A stretch of 64,000 nt of DNA from Anas platyrhynchos (taxonomy: Eukaryota; Chordata; Aves; Anseriformes; Anatidae). The stretch is from assembly GCF_047663525.1 (NCBI RefSeq), contig NC_092597.1, forward strand, positions 22,088,001 to 22,152,000, given 5' to 3'. Both the position numbers and the translations under genes were made by a program. Shown piece after piece: positions 1 to 13,800 of the stretch (position 1 is its first letter; the number at the start of each line of letters is the position of its first letter). The notes beneath the pieces are model-generated. The model saw only the letters and a list, made by a program, of their open reading frames with translations, did not search any database and was not told the origin of the DNA.

Positions 1-190
1 TTTTCCTCCCCAGCCGCCCCCGGCACCAATTTGTGGCGGCAGTGCCGACAGGCTGCTTTTTTTTTTTTTTCTCCCCACCTTCTAATTTCGCCATCCTGCT
101 GCCCCACGCACCACTCCTCCTCCCTGCCAACCCCCCCAGCCCACCCAGTTCATCCCAGTTTCTGTTTTGGGGGTTCTTGGGGGCTCTTAC
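1..190 (-). other. PCSK6 intron 14, 5' part
   Basis: Begins at the exon 14 donor and runs off the window. A T-tract lies at about 57-71. No exon matching the Cys-rich domain is visible. Confidence 0.7.
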
Positions 191-364
191 CCGCGTACTC
201 CTCCTCCTCCTCCGCCACCTCCACCTGGCCCTGCAGGAAGGCCGCCCTCGACGGCTCCATCTCCGGGGCCTCCGGCGTCCTCACACGGGGCTGGGGGGCC
301 CCCAGCGTGTTGTAGGGGTGCTCGGCCGTCCCGTAGAAGAGGAGGCTCCACTCCTTCAGCTTCC
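191..364 (-). CDS. PCSK6: PCSK6 exon 14: end of P domain and acidic linker
   Basis: 174 bases starting in the split Gly589. [20 protein letters not shown] closes the P domain; the rest is a variable linker ending in [12 protein letters not shown], matching the acidic stretch before the Cys-rich domain. Donor gtaaga at 185-190; the following exon is outside the window. Confidence 0.92.
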
Positions 365-3300
365 CTGCGGGGCACAGGCGCTGTCACCCGGACCCACCCT
401 CACCTTGACCCACGCTGCGCTCCGAGCGCGGCGCCACCCAAAGCGCTGACCCCGCACCCCAAATTTTACCCCAATTGTGATAAAATCCCATTTGTCTTTG
501 ACTTTAAATTTTCGCCTCCCAATTTCACAACCGAGTGCCTACAAAGGGCAGCTCCCCACCAGTGGCAGAGGGAAGGTACCAGCCCTGGCCATGAGCATCT
601 CCCCGTCCTTCCCTCCCGTTTCACCCTCTCTGCTTCTTTTTTACGGGGTGGTTTCGTGTGCTCCTTTTGGTTTTGTTTTTTTTTTTCTGTACAGCCAGGT
701 AGGGCACAGCCCTGGGGCAGCGTGCAGCTCACTCCCCTCGTGGGAGGGGATCAGAAAGACCAGCTGAAAACTAAACCCAGGGGGCAAAGCAGCTCCGGGA
801 GGGGGGGGCGCGTTTTGGTGCTGGAGTTCAAAAAGATTTCGGGCTCGTGGCAGCAAACAGCAACGCCTTCCCGGGCAATTAACCCCCACGTGCCAGACAG
901 CGGCGTGGGTGAGGTTTTTAATTTGCTGCTGGCTTTCTGGCAGTGCTGAGGTGAATCTGCACGCCCCCACAAGGAGCTCCAGCCCGAGGCGTGATGTTTC
1001 GTGCCCCGCTGCCCCTTTCCTCGGGGTTGGATCCTGCCAGCTTGGCTCCTGGGGACACGGCGGGGCTGGGGACAGGCAGGGGGGGCCGGCCGAGGACAGG
1101 CACCCCCTGCCCGCACGGTGGCAGCCTGAGGGGCACCGTCCCCTCATGCTGCTGTTGCAAGACCGGCCCACGCTGCAGATGTTCCAGCAGTGAAGCCAAA
1201 CAAACACCCAAAAATTACAGCTCTCGTCTTTCCTCCTTGTGCCTCGGTACGGTGTAATTTTGGAAACCTCGCTCTCGATTGCAGTAAATTCACCAGGGGG
1301 GAGAAGGAGGGGGGACACGGACCTGCTGCTGGCTCGGCCCAGCCTTTGCACAACAGCATTTGGGGTTTTTTGCCCACTTTGGGGAGTGCCCCCTGGGGTT
1401 TTGTGCCCTTACCTTGCGCGGCGGGGCTGCGCACCTGGGACGGCGTGTCCTGGATCTCCAGCGTCCACTCCCCCGCCGCCCTCTCCCCCCAGCAGTGCAC
1501 CGTCATGAACTCCCAGCCCTTGAAGCCCTCGTTGGAGTGGTCGAAAACCCTGCAAGGAGCAGCATGAACACCACAGTCGATCAGAAGAGGTTTTGCTGAA
1601 TTAAGGATGCGTTAAAACACCCCTGCGCGCACCCACCCTTGCGCGGAGCCCCCTCGCGCGCGCTCCCCACCTCCCCAAAAACCCCGGGCAGGCTCCCTTG
1701 GCTGCTCTCACCTCCTGGCCAGGAGCTGCGACCTGGTCCCCGCCGGCGAGATGAGGCTGATCTGCAGGTCCCCGCGGCGCGGGTGCGCGATGCTGAGCCG
1801 CACCACCACGTGCTCCAGGTACTGCACGTGCTGCTCGCGCTGCTCGCTGCAGGCGCTGCTCAGGGTGCTGGCGCGCAGAACGTGGTCGGGGCGGATGTAC
1901 CTGCCGGGGGCAGGGGGCAATCCTAATTAATAAACCCCGCTGCAACTCCCCAGCACTCAAAAACACCAGGCGCAAAGGCGATGGCTGCTCCTCGCCGATT
2001 AAAAAACCCTTTTGAATCCCACCGATGGGAGCTGGGAACCCAAATACCATTAACCCTGGGTAGAAATGGCTGGAGCGAGGGGTTAATTATGCTCATGTTA
2101 AGCAGAGGACTAATTAATGAGACTAAATTTGGGATTATTTCCTTCGGCTCCTTCTTAACACTGCGTTCCCATCAGCAGACACCCGGTTGTGTTTAAACCT
2201 GGCCTCCCACTGCCCCATGGCAAAGAGCAGCAAACCATTGCCTCCTCCAGCACCAAGCCATCCTCCTCGCAGGGGGAAATGCTGAATTGCTCAACGGCAG
2301 CGAGCTGCTTTTGAACCGCCTCTAAGATCTACGCCTCACGGCTTGCAAGGGCGCTTCTTTATTGCAATTACCAGCGCAGCTCCTCTCCGGGTTGTAATTA
2401 GTGTCTGTATCAGATAAATAGTTTCATGCACAACCTTGGCTCCGAGTCCCTTCCTGCTTTGCATACTCACAGGCACAGAAAGGGAGGAATAAACCATCCC
2501 CTGTTGGAGCTGGTCCTGCAGGACCTCCTGCCCTAGTGTCTCAGACACCAAAAAAAGAGGAGAAATGTCTCTGGCTTGCCCACAAGGCTCACACTGACCC
2601 CAAATTCACAGCCCCAGTTCTCCCAAGGTGCCCGCCACTCACTTGGGCACCCTGTCCAGGCTTCCCACGCAGACGTGCTGGGGGGGCACCGTCTTCCACT
2701 TCTTGGCTTCCACCACAATAGCTTCTGCATCCACCAGCCCGAAGCCATATAGATGGCTAACTGGAAAGAGAGAAGGCTCAGAAACCCCCCGCTCTGCCTG
2801 CCAGACCCTCCTCTCCTCCTCGAGCATCCTCCGACCGGCCGGGGCAGGAGGTGCTCCAACACACGGAGCTCATCGACCCGCCCAGCTTACACCCCAAAAA
2901 TACCCCAGGAAAACACCAGGAGCAGCCTGTGGTGGGACGCTGCTTGCCAAAAGGGACATCGAGTGCTCACCTTTATGCCCTGCTCCGTTGGTTTTCCAGT
3001 CGGCTGCCCGCAGGTGCACCGGCCGCGAGGTCCTGACCAGCAGGTGCTGGACGTCCCTCCAGGTGAGCAGGGGGCTGCAAGGAGACAGGGTCACGGCACG
3101 GCAGCAGGGACCCCAAAATCGGGTTAAAAAAGGGTCTTTTTTAAGCTCATGTAGAACGTGCAGTGGTTATTTCCATGCTCACCCCCTGCGTGGGGGGTGC
3201 CCAAGCAGAGGGGGAGCGCCCCAGGGATGCTGCGTGCATGGGTGCTGCAGGGATTTCTTCCTATAAAAGGTTATTTAGCTCTCACACTAAATATATTTAT

Positions 3301-6300
3301 TATATATATATAAATACACACACGTGGTGCTGCACACTGAGCGCTGGGTGCTTTAGGCATCACCCAAAACCCCAACCCAGGGATATTTGTGCAGAATTTC
3401 CCATGCTTGCTTTCCTGACAGTCTCAGCGTCTCGAGCTGTGATGGATAGTGCTCTCAAAACAGCGTTTAGGAAAACAAAATTCAATTTATTCCTTCTCAT
3501 CATAGCGGGGCCCGCAGCCTGAGCGTCTGGCTGTCAGCAGTTTCGGGGCACCGAGCGAAAACCCTGCCTTATCCCACAAAGCCCAACTCTCCACCAGATG
3601 GGAACGAGTGGAGAATTAGCTCAACAACACACCTGCGGGGTGATCAGCTGCCAAACAACAGCCCTGCATCAAACCCGGCCCCAAAGGAGCAAATCAGAGC
3701 GACTTTGCCCCGCTTTGAGCCACCCCAAAGGAAAAAAAAAAACACTTACTTGGCTTCCAAAGCCAAGGCGATGATGCCAGCCACCATGGGGGCAGACACA
3801 GAGGTGCCGGTGTGGCCGTCGGTGCAGCGGTGCCGGAGGTCCGTGGTGACCTGGGGAGAGAGGAGCTGCAGCCCTGGGGTGCCCGAGGTGCTCCCGGCAC
3901 CGACCCCAAAGCTCCAGGTTTGCTCACGGTGCGGCTCACGGGGAGCTGAGGTCTGGATACCAAACCCTTGCCACAGCATCAGCCCCAAAAAGGGTCTGCA
4001 GGCACATCTGGCACGTGAGAAAACACCTATACTGACATTTGCCTTTGCTAAAAGGTGCAAGTATTTGAAAATAAAATTAAAAAAAAAATAATGAATTTTG
4101 CTGTGGATCAGCTGGAGGAGAAGTTGGGGTGGGAGCAGAGCTGGCAGCAATACGCGCCCACGGGCTGGGGTTGAGCCACTCCGAATCAAATGCTGTCCTT
4201 AAAAGCTCCTTAAAAGCTCCTCCAGCTCCTTGCATCAGGCAAGAATTCCCATTTGCATGGGGAGAAAAAAATAAAAACACAAAAGAAAGCCATTTCCAGC
4301 TCTTCTGTTTCAGGAAGGAGCAGGGTGCTTGAGCACTAGCTCAGAAAGCGGAGGTGGGCAGAGACGCCCAGTTGGTTAATTGTGTTTTTTTTTTTTTTTT
4401 TTTTTTTTTTAATAGGCTGCTGGGTTTTGAGTTATCCTGGTGATTTCTGAAGGGGATGTGGCACCTGGTTCCTGACCGAGCTGCTCGCCAAAATTGCTGC
4501 TGCCTGGTGCGCCCACCTGCAGCACGGCAAGGGCTTTGGCTGGGCTTAACGCATCCCCGCCAACCGCCTCCATCCCTCCTCTTCAATCTCTGTCTCAAGC
4601 TAAAATCCTCCAAATTCCCCACTTTTTTTTTTTCTCTTAACAACACGAAAGTGAGCACAAACTTTGGGGGGCAGGCGAATATTTCCATTTTTGCATTTTT
4701 TCATGGGGGAAAACAGATTTCCGAGCTCTTCCCAAGCACGAAACAACCGCAGCCGTACTGAGCAGTTCCACTCTCACCCAAAAAAAAAGAAAACCCAAAC
4801 AAAACCCAAAACCCAAGCAAAACCCACCCGCCACGTCCAAGCAGCAGCCAAACTCACGATTTTCCGCTCGTAAAAGGCGCCGCTGCTGTAGGTGGTGGCC
4901 AGGGTGGAGGCGCACTCCTCCAGGTACCAGGGCTTGTAGCCGTTCTCGGTGGTGCTGCTGATGGAGATGGTGTAGATGCTGTTGGTGTAGCCATCACAGG
5001 AGCAGTAGTCGCCCTCCCGGCCGCCGTTTCCCGACGCCCAGACAAAAATGGAGCCCAGCCCCCTGCGACCCTGCGGGCAGAGAGGGGAAGGGGTGAGGAG
5101 AGGCGAGGTTTGGGTGGGATGAAGGTGGGGAAGGGTGCGGGGACGAGGGGACGGTGGTGGGGCACAGCCCTCGCTGTGCTGAGCATCACCCGGGGTTTGG
5201 GGCAGGGTTGGGGGGCTGGTGAGGGCACAAGGATGGGGTCAGGATGAAAGTACCAAGTTTTAAGTGTTTTTTTCCCCCCCTGTGCAAGAGCAGACGGGTC
5301 ACCCCACCCCATACATCCAGGAGGAACATCACGACCACCCCCCAAACCTCGTGCCTGCTTCTCTGCAGCCCACGGAGCCCATCAGGAACGCACCCACCGC
5401 CCACCCAAACCACGCGAAAGCTTCCTGCAAGGCATCTTTAAGGCTTTTTTTTGTTTTGTTTTGTTTTGTTCCTCCCCCATCGCTTGGCAGGAAGATCTGA
5501 TGGAGCATCCCCATCGGGCACGCCTGCGGCAGCCCAGCGAGGGGATGGGGACGGGAGCGGCCGTGCAGACCTCCCCGGAGCCGGGGAAAGTCCCGGGTGG
5601 GAACAGCAGCCCTGCTGCTAACAAGGGGCCCCTAATGAAGCTGGGGCCCCTAATGAAGCTGGGGGTGCAGCACAGGAAGCCCCCATTCACTGTCCCTTGG
5701 GTGGTGCCTTATGGCACGTCCCGGTGCTTGGGGACATCCCGGAGCACAGCGCAGGTACCGACGCCGACCGGCGAAGCCCAGCCCCACAGCCTGGTGTATC
5801 CCGCTCCTTTTTGCTAAAATCCCCTTCCCCGAAATGGCTGCTTCCCTCTCCTTTCTCCGCGGAGGCCGGGAGCAGCCGGGGCGAGCCCCATCCTCCCCGG
5901 GGAGCTCGCCCGGGCAGGTCCGGCGCTCGCCTCCCTCCCACTGCTTGGCTCTGCCTCCGCGGAAAAAAATGCGAGGGCAGAGGAATTCGCTGGGCTTCCT
6001 CGTGTTCCCCAAGCACTCGGGGAGAGGGCTGCTTTGCTACCTGCTCCCCAAATCAGGGCAGAGGCTCCGAGCTGCCCCTGGTGCTCGGGCTCAGCCCAGC
6101 TCCTGCCCTGCTGTACGCAGGGTTTCGCTCCCCGGGCGCACGCCGAGGATTTCCTAGCGAGGGGGGACGGAGCTGTAAGGAAAACAGCCACCACGAAGGA
6201 CAGGATCGTGCTGCCCCGTGTCTCAAAAAGCTTGCTGGGAGCCCTGGTCCCAGTTTCTCAAGCTCCACGCATGTGGATGTGCAGATGGACAAGCGGCATG

Positions 6301-9300
6301 GACACGTGGATGGCTGCGCACGGTGGCCACCAAGAGCCATCAGCAAGGAAGCCCCCGCTGGCTCGTGGCAACACTGAAATAGGAATTTCTGTGCAGACAC
6401 CCCCTAAACCACTCGAAACCCCTTCCCCAGCAGAGATTTGGGACCAAACCACCGGTGAGACATGGCCATGAAGCGTCCCCTGCTCCTGCAGCACTGCCAG
6501 GGCTCGGGCAGCCGCCCGGCAATGCTTAATTAGCACCAGGATAAATAAACCCCATTAGCTCGGGAGCTAACAAGGTGTGGCTGGAGGAGCAAGAACCACG
6601 AGGAGAAATCACCCCGGCACGGCCCTGTGGCGAGCAGATAAAGGTTATTTGAACATTTCCATTAAAAGCTCGATTTGAAGGATTTATAACTCAATTACAG
6701 CCGGTGGCTCGGGCTGAAGGTTGCCACCGTCTGCCTACGGCTTCCCTCGTTATTTACGGGGAGGTGGGGGGCAATTAAGGGCTGTGCATGCGGGATGGGG
6801 GTGCCCCATGGGGACAGGAGCTTTGGGAACCCAAATCAGCTCGGTACCAGCTGGGAACACCAAGCTGGGGCGCGCTGCCCCTCGCCAAATCCTGCTTCAC
6901 CCCAAAAAACAGGGGAAATAAAGGCAGGGAGGGCTCAAGGTGGGGAGAAATGGGCACAGAGAGCACCCAGGGACGCAGGATCCATCCTCACCCCAATCCT
7001 CCCCCCTCGCCCAACCCTTCCCCGCTGCTCTCAGCCTTTAAATCCGAGCAGATTTGGAGAAATCCTCCTGAAACGGCGGGTCCAGGCGGGGACCCCGCTG
7101 CCGCCGGCTCCCTCCCGCATGGAAAAAAAAAAACAAAAAACGAAAAAAAAAAAAAGCTCTAAAAAGCAGCCTGCTCGCTGTATTTACACGGCGTGAACTC
7201 CCAGGCACTTCAATGAATTCCTCTTCGGCCCCGGCAGGAAATCAAGTAAATAGTGGGAAAACCACCCCACCCTCCTGAGAGATAACACGGGCAGCGCGGC
7301 GCGGGGACAGGAGGAAACCCAGGGAGGAATTGGGTTGGGGAGGCAAAACCCGACCCCGAGCTGCCCCAAAAGACGGGAGGAGCCCACCCTGTGCCCCCCA
7401 CCACCCCATGTACCCACTGAGGGGCCACTGAAGGGCTTTGCCATGTGATTTTAGCCAATACTTGGCTTTAAAAAAAATAATAATATTAAAGAAAGGGAGA
7501 GCTTTGAGGATGCCAATCTGAATTTTCCCTGCACCCACGTGAGCCAGCGCCGAGCCCACCCCTCCAACCCCTGAACCCTGGAGGACCCTGCGGCAGGACC
7601 TGCTTCCCACCCTGGCTACAAACCTCAATTTTGGGTGGAAAAACACAGAAACGCTGCACGTGACCCCCTGGGAAGGGATAACGGGGAGCTGGGGAGGGCG
7701 GAGAGGGGGAGATGGAGAGGCTGCGGGTGGGGGGCACCTCGCCGTGGGGTTTCCCCATGGGGTGCTCTGGGTTGGAGCATCCCAGCACGGGATACTCCGG
7801 CCACGTGCGGGGTCCCACCGCCGCCGAGTCCCTCGGGGGACCGGGAGCCACCAGAGGGGGATTTGCCCCTGGGGTCGGGGTTTGGGGGGCCGGGCAGGGG
7901 TCCCGCGGGGCCGGGGAGGAGTGCCAGCGCGGCTGGGCGCTGCGCGATCCACACCTTTTTAATGCCATGCTCAAAAGCCTGCTTGGCCAACAGACCGGGT
8001 CCATCAACTGTCTTCCCGTCATCATCGGGCCCCCAGCTCGCGCTGTAAATGTCAATGTAATCGGGTCTGATGCCAAGCGACTTCGCTTCGACAACATCTG
8101 TTACATCTCCATCTAACATACGAATGCCTAAAAGCACAAAAACATCAGACGTTAGGGGCGGGATGGCTCGCGTGGAAAGCGCAAGGCTCGCAACCGAAAG
8201 GCCCTCAGTGGTGGTGGTGGTGAGGGGCTGGGCGCTGCTTTGGGATCTCTGCTCCTGCTTTCTGCCCTGCTGGCTTCATCGCCAGCTGGGGTTTTGGGGA
8301 GGGTGGCGAAAAAATCAGCTCCGTCAGGGCTGGGCTGGAGAGATTTAGCAGGGGAGAGATACGCTGCCAGCCCCAAACTCCCCGTGCTAAAGGCTTGTTC
8401 TCCCCTTTTTCCCCTTTTAACTCAAGAACCCCGCTGTCCCTGGGTGTGGGCAGCATTTCCCAGGTGCCTGAGGTCCCCCAGTGCCGCAGGAGGACCGGGA
8501 CCCCCGCTTGTGCCCGTCCCCGTGCCCCTATCACCACCGGGACGGTGCCGGGGGCAGCAGCAGCCCCAGGAGGAGGCTGCACGGCCGTGGGAGCATCGCC
8601 CGCTCCCAACCACTGCAGGAAAAGCCATGAAACAAACCTATGGTCCCTGTAACGCCACCGGCACACCTCAGGGACACCGACCCCAAGGCAACGTGGCCAG
8701 GAACCGACTGAGAAGGGACCTGAAAGAATCGGGACCGCAGGTTGAGAGCTGGGTGAAATGATGCCGTCAGCATCGGCAGCTGGAGAGGGACACAAAGTGC
8801 CTGTCCCAGGGCCTTGGTATCATCCCAGAGCCTTATCACCATCCCAGAGCCTTGTCATTGTCCCACAGCCTTGTCACCATCCCAGAGCCTTGCTATCAGC
8901 ATCGGGGGCAGCCCCCAGCCCATCCCACCCCCCCCCCCAAGCACCAGGAGAGCCGGTGCCGGGAATTTCAGCTCCGCGTTTCGCCATCCGGGGAGACTCC
9001 AGCTTACAAAACCACGCTTCCCCCTTCCACATGTGCATTTCTTAAGGAAAACAAACGCGGGCAGATGTGGTTACAGCCGCAGCTGCGCTCTGGACCACGG
9101 TCAACTCCAAGACATTTTTCTGACGCTGTCCCCAGCCGGCCAAAAACAAGCTTCAAAATGCAGGAGGGGGGAGCGCAGCAGCTCCCGAGCACTCCCTTCC
9201 CTTTCCCTGCCGTGTTCCCTTCCCTTTCCTTGCCGTGTGAACGAGAAGAGGCAAGGGGAAGAGGTGGGGAGCGGGGCCGGGTGCCGGCACCCAGCGCCAA

Positions 9301-10836
9301 AGCAGCCGCGGGATGGATGCCGGGTCCTGAGCACGCCCCAACAGCCCCCAGAGCCCGCTTCTGCTCCACCCCGCAGCAAAATGCAGCCCGGAGGGAAAAC
9401 CCAGCCCCGTCCCAGGGCTGGATAACAGAGGCTGGAAGCTAAACGGGCTCCTTTCCACGCAGGCAGGGACAGCAGCCTCCAAAACAGGCGTCAAGGAGGG
9501 AGAGGAGAGGCGCGGGAGCCCTTTTTGGGGCACCCCGATGGATTTCGCCCAGGGCGCACGACGAGCGACGCAGGAGCGCACACGCACGAGCCAAGGAAGG
9601 AAGCAAAATGAGACAGGACCCGTAACAAAGGCACCAAGCAGCTCATCTCCACGGACACCCCCTGGGGAAATGGGAGCAGCCTTTGCGACCCTGCTGCCCC
9701 CCCCGGTTGCCCTCCCCAGGATGACCCCTTCCAGCGGGGCTTTCCCAGCACGGGGACCCCACGGCCAGCCCCGCACCGAGGAATTTCCAATTTCCCCATG
9801 GGAAGCAGCTTCCATGCAACGCTGGGATGCGAGGGATTGAGACCCTGGGTGCTTGGGGCCGGGATCCCAACATGGGGGTGTCGGGGGGGGCACAGACCCC
9901 TTTTACCAAGCCCCTGTCCTGCTGTAGCCCCGCCAGGATGAGGGGCTGACCCCCCACACACCTCCGCAGGCATTTTGCTTTCCCCACCAAGGTGTGGTGG
10001 GGTCCCCAGACTGCTCCTGAGCGGCTCATTTACAGACGTTGACCCCATAGACAAGCCATTGCTGGTGCCACCACACAGACCCCCCCAAAAAAGACTTTTA
10101 GGGCAAAACCCCTCCATTCTCGATCAGCCTCACGGTGAGGGCACGACCCCAGCAGCAGGTTTCCACCCCAAAACACAAGAAGCCAGCATCCCCCCAACCC
10201 CAGGTCTCCTGTATGTGTCTGGGGACCCCCACCCTCCCCACGGCCCCCCCAGGCTCCCTGCTCCCCCCACCAGGATTTGCCCAGACACTCAATAATCCAC
10301 ATTGGTGCCGACATCACCAAGCGCAAACCCTTCTCCCGGCAAAATTTGGAGGGGGACAACACCCCACCACCCCCCTACCCCTCACCAGGAGCCCACCCCC
10401 AAGCAGGACGCCCCTGGGGGGGGGGACACAAAGGGCAGGGAGCCGCGGGCAGCGCCAGCCTCACCTCCGATGCGGGCGTTGTAGGCGATGCCCACCACGC
10501 AGTACGAGTTGTTGGCTGCCGCCGCCACCTCCCCTGCGCAGCGCGTGCCGTGCCTGCGGGGACAAAAACCCCGTCAGCAGACGTCCCACGGCCAAGGCCA
10601 ACCCCCCCCCAGCACCCAAAAGCCAGCCCTAAGACTGGGCAGTGAAAGAAAGCCCCCCAGGAGCTGCAGAGCCCTTACCCAAAGCCCCAGCGAGGGATGG
10701 GGACGGAGGAAATTCGCTCCGTGCGTTTTGCGCCCCAACGCGACTCGCTCCCGGCGGTGCCATTTGGCTTTTCCCTTTCCCACCCGCTGCCACGGCCCAG
10801 TCCTGCTTTAACCAAAGCCCAGAAAGTGTTTGAAAC

Positions 10837-10879
<43 letters not shown>

Positions 10880-13800
10880 ATTAACGTACTTATTCTCGTT
10901 GCTGGCATCGTAGCGCGGCGTCGGGTCGTGGTCGTTCCCGTTGACATCGTAGCTTGCCAGAGGGTCCTGAAGAAGGTTTTACCGTTAGGTCCTGCTTGTT
11001 GGCACAGCAGCCCCCGCCCTGCTGGGGTTTCCCCAATCCCCAATTTTCCTTCTTAAAAACACCCCGAGCATTTCAAAACCCTCTTCTCCCAACCTCTCAC
11101 TGCACAGGCTGTGCCCGGGCTCTGAAATCGTCCCCAAATTCCCCCCTAGCCCTGGCACCGGGCGCCCCACTCACGTAGTTCTGCAGCAGGTCGGGGTGGT
11201 TCCTCTCTATCCCGTCGTCGAGGATGGTGACCACCACGTTCCTGCCCGTGTAGCCCCGCTGCCAGGCGGCGAGGACGTTCATCTCCGACCTGCAGCGGCT
11301 GCCTCTGTCCCCACAGTGCTGCGGGCAGGAGCACAGAGCCTGATTTCCACAGCCCACCCAGCTCAGAGCGCGTTTAATCCCCTCCAAAGCGTTTTGCCAT
11401 CCTGCTCCTTCCACCTAACTCACAGATTTGTTACAGCCTCACTCCCTTGATCGACCCCCCCGGCAGCAGCCGGCCCGGGGAGCGCCACCTCCCCATTTTT
11501 CCTCCTCTCTCCCCCTTTCAAACACTTCAGGCTCTTCAGTTCTCCAGTTCCCGTTTCCTCCCTGCGCTCAGCCTTAAACAAATTTTCCTGTCAAACACAG
11601 ATCGATGAGGCAGGCAGGAGGAAAACCACAGTGCCAAGAGACGGCTGCGGCTCTACCAAGGGGAAAAACACCCACGTGGGGACCACAGCCCGGGGATGCC
11701 GATGCCCTAAAGGCTTCAAACCGGCCCCTCCTGGGGCTGGAAAGCCAGGGGGGAAGCAAGGAGACACGCACCAGGTACCACATGTTGGGCCACACCGGGT
11801 CGTTGAAGGGCAGCGCGTGCGGCTCGCCGCGGACGTGCCTCTTCACCCGCCGCTTCACCTCCTGCTGCTGCAGCCAGTCCACCTGCAAGCACACGGAGAG
11901 AGGCTTCGTTTCGGGAGGCCAGACGGCCAGACAGACAGAGCTCAGCTCCTCGTGGGCTCCGAGCCCGGGAACTGATCCCTCTCACGGAGCAAAACGCATC
12001 GCCGGCGAGCGCGTGCCTCGACCGTGCCGGCTGAGCGAAGCCTGGAAGCACGCACGGGGGTCCCGCTGGAGACAAAACGCGTGCTGCAGCGCTTCCTCGG
12101 AGAAGCCCGGCTGCTAGGAGGGGCTCAGGCGCTTGGCTTCGCTCTGAGCTCATCCTGCTCCCAGCTGCAGAGCCGAACGGGACAGCAAAAAGTGCCCGGG
12201 GGCTGCCGGCGGTGCCAAAATGCGCCCCAGGAGGGCATGGGGGCACCCCAAGGTTTCAGATCTCCCGAGGTTTAAGGCAAAGAGACAAACAAGGCTGGTT
12301 AGGAGCAGTTTATAAAACACATAACCAAAAGTTTTCTTTGTGCTGGAGCAGAAGGAAAAGCTTATCCACGGAGCCAACCTCCCCCAAAACTTTTTGCCCC
12401 CCATGGCTCATTGCTTTCGGTGGCGCTGGCTGCCTTCGTGGGGATGGCTCAGCTCTTCGGACGAAGGTTTTTCAACAAGCATAAGAAAAACCCAAAAGGC
12501 AAGGTTTTTGCGTGGCTTATTTACGCGGGAGCCGCCAGCTGAAGCAGCTTCTCCTCGCCTGGTTTATGGCTTTATGGCTGTGATTTACCGGGATCAAAGC
12601 GGCCAGGGGAGCGGGGCGTATCGAATCAGGCCATTTCCAGCCTCGAGCTTGGGTGTTAAACCAATATATTCTCCAGGAAAATAAAAACACATTGAAACAA
12701 ACGAGGAAAAAAAAAAAACACAACATAATTCATACGAAAATATCTCCCCGTAGCTCCTCGGCTGCTGATAGCGCCGCTTTGGTTATGCAGCGATGGGTTT
12801 GAATATGGGAAGGGAAAATAAAAATGCAACCGCACGGTCTGGTTTAAAGGAAGATGGATTAAATACGGGAATGTGCCCAATTCCATGGCTTTTCTCCTCA
12901 AAGCAGTGCTCCCAGGCCGTGTCTCCCAGCCCTCGCCTTCGGATGCGGCACCTTCACCCCAAACGCCCCGCAGCCAGCGCGCAAGGCAGGATGCACCCCA
13001 GAAGCCTTGCGTGGAGCAGATCTTTAATTTAATTTAATTCACTGTCAAATTGGTGGCATCACTGCGCTGATTTGGGGCAGTCGGTGCCAAAATTGATGCC
13101 GCCGGCATCCGAAAATGAGCAGCAGCAGCGGGAAGGAGCCCGGGGCCAGCCCTGCTGGGGGCTTGCGAAATTCCCAGCGGCTTCCATCAGCCCTTCACGG
13201 GGGGGGGAAGCTTCTCGGAAATTATACAAGGAAAAAAAAAAAGAAAGAGAAGAATGGCTTTTTGCTGCAAGAAGCGGCCCAAATTGTTACGCCACAGTCC
13301 TGAGCCTGGGGTCCTGGCTCGCTGCTCCCTCCCAGCCCTGCTGGCCGGCCCTAATTAGCGCTAACGAGGCACCCGAGGACCCAAGAGGAGGTGCAGGCAC
13401 CACGGAGCCGAACCCTGGCTGGGGACAGGGGCAGCTTTTGCACCACTTTAGGATTTCCAGGGGTGAAAATCAGGCCACAAACCCCTCACACCTCCAGGAA
13501 AGCAACAGCTTGGCTCGTTCAGCTGGAGACGGAGCAGGTAAAACAGAGCTGGGACATCACAGGTGGCTCCAGCACGTGCCCATAAAGCCCAAAAAGCAGT
13601 CGGAAGGTTATGGGGTTTGCTATGGGGTTGTGCCATCCCCTGGTGCTGCTTTTCTATTAAAACTCGCCGCAGTAATTGGCATTTTTGGGCGCCAGGCACG
13701 GGCTGCAGCTCACAGCATGGCGCAGCCGTGCTCCGTGCGTCTTCTCACCGCCACAATCTGCCCCAAAAAATCTCTGGGTTTGCTAAATCCCCCCACCCCC

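Larger units (their letters stand above)
5071..7954 (-). other. PCSK6 intron 7
   Basis: 2.9 kb without coding signal. Holds a TTTTG repeat (5,445-5,470), a perfect 18-base duplication (5,625-5,660), an AT-rich island (6,515-6,710) and an A-rich stretch (7,120-7,156). Confidence 0.75.
8128..10464 (-). other. PCSK6 intron 6
   Basis: 2.3 kb. Besides a 19-base tandem repeat (8,802-8,896), a C-run near 8,927-8,938 and a roughly 24-base duplication (9,193-9,239), it shows GC-rich single-copy-looking sequence with no exon-like segment. Confidence 0.75.

Noticed and set aside
1..190. Possible next PCSK6 exon at the left edge
   Set aside because: No Cys-rich peptide is found in any minus-strand frame; the region reads as intron.
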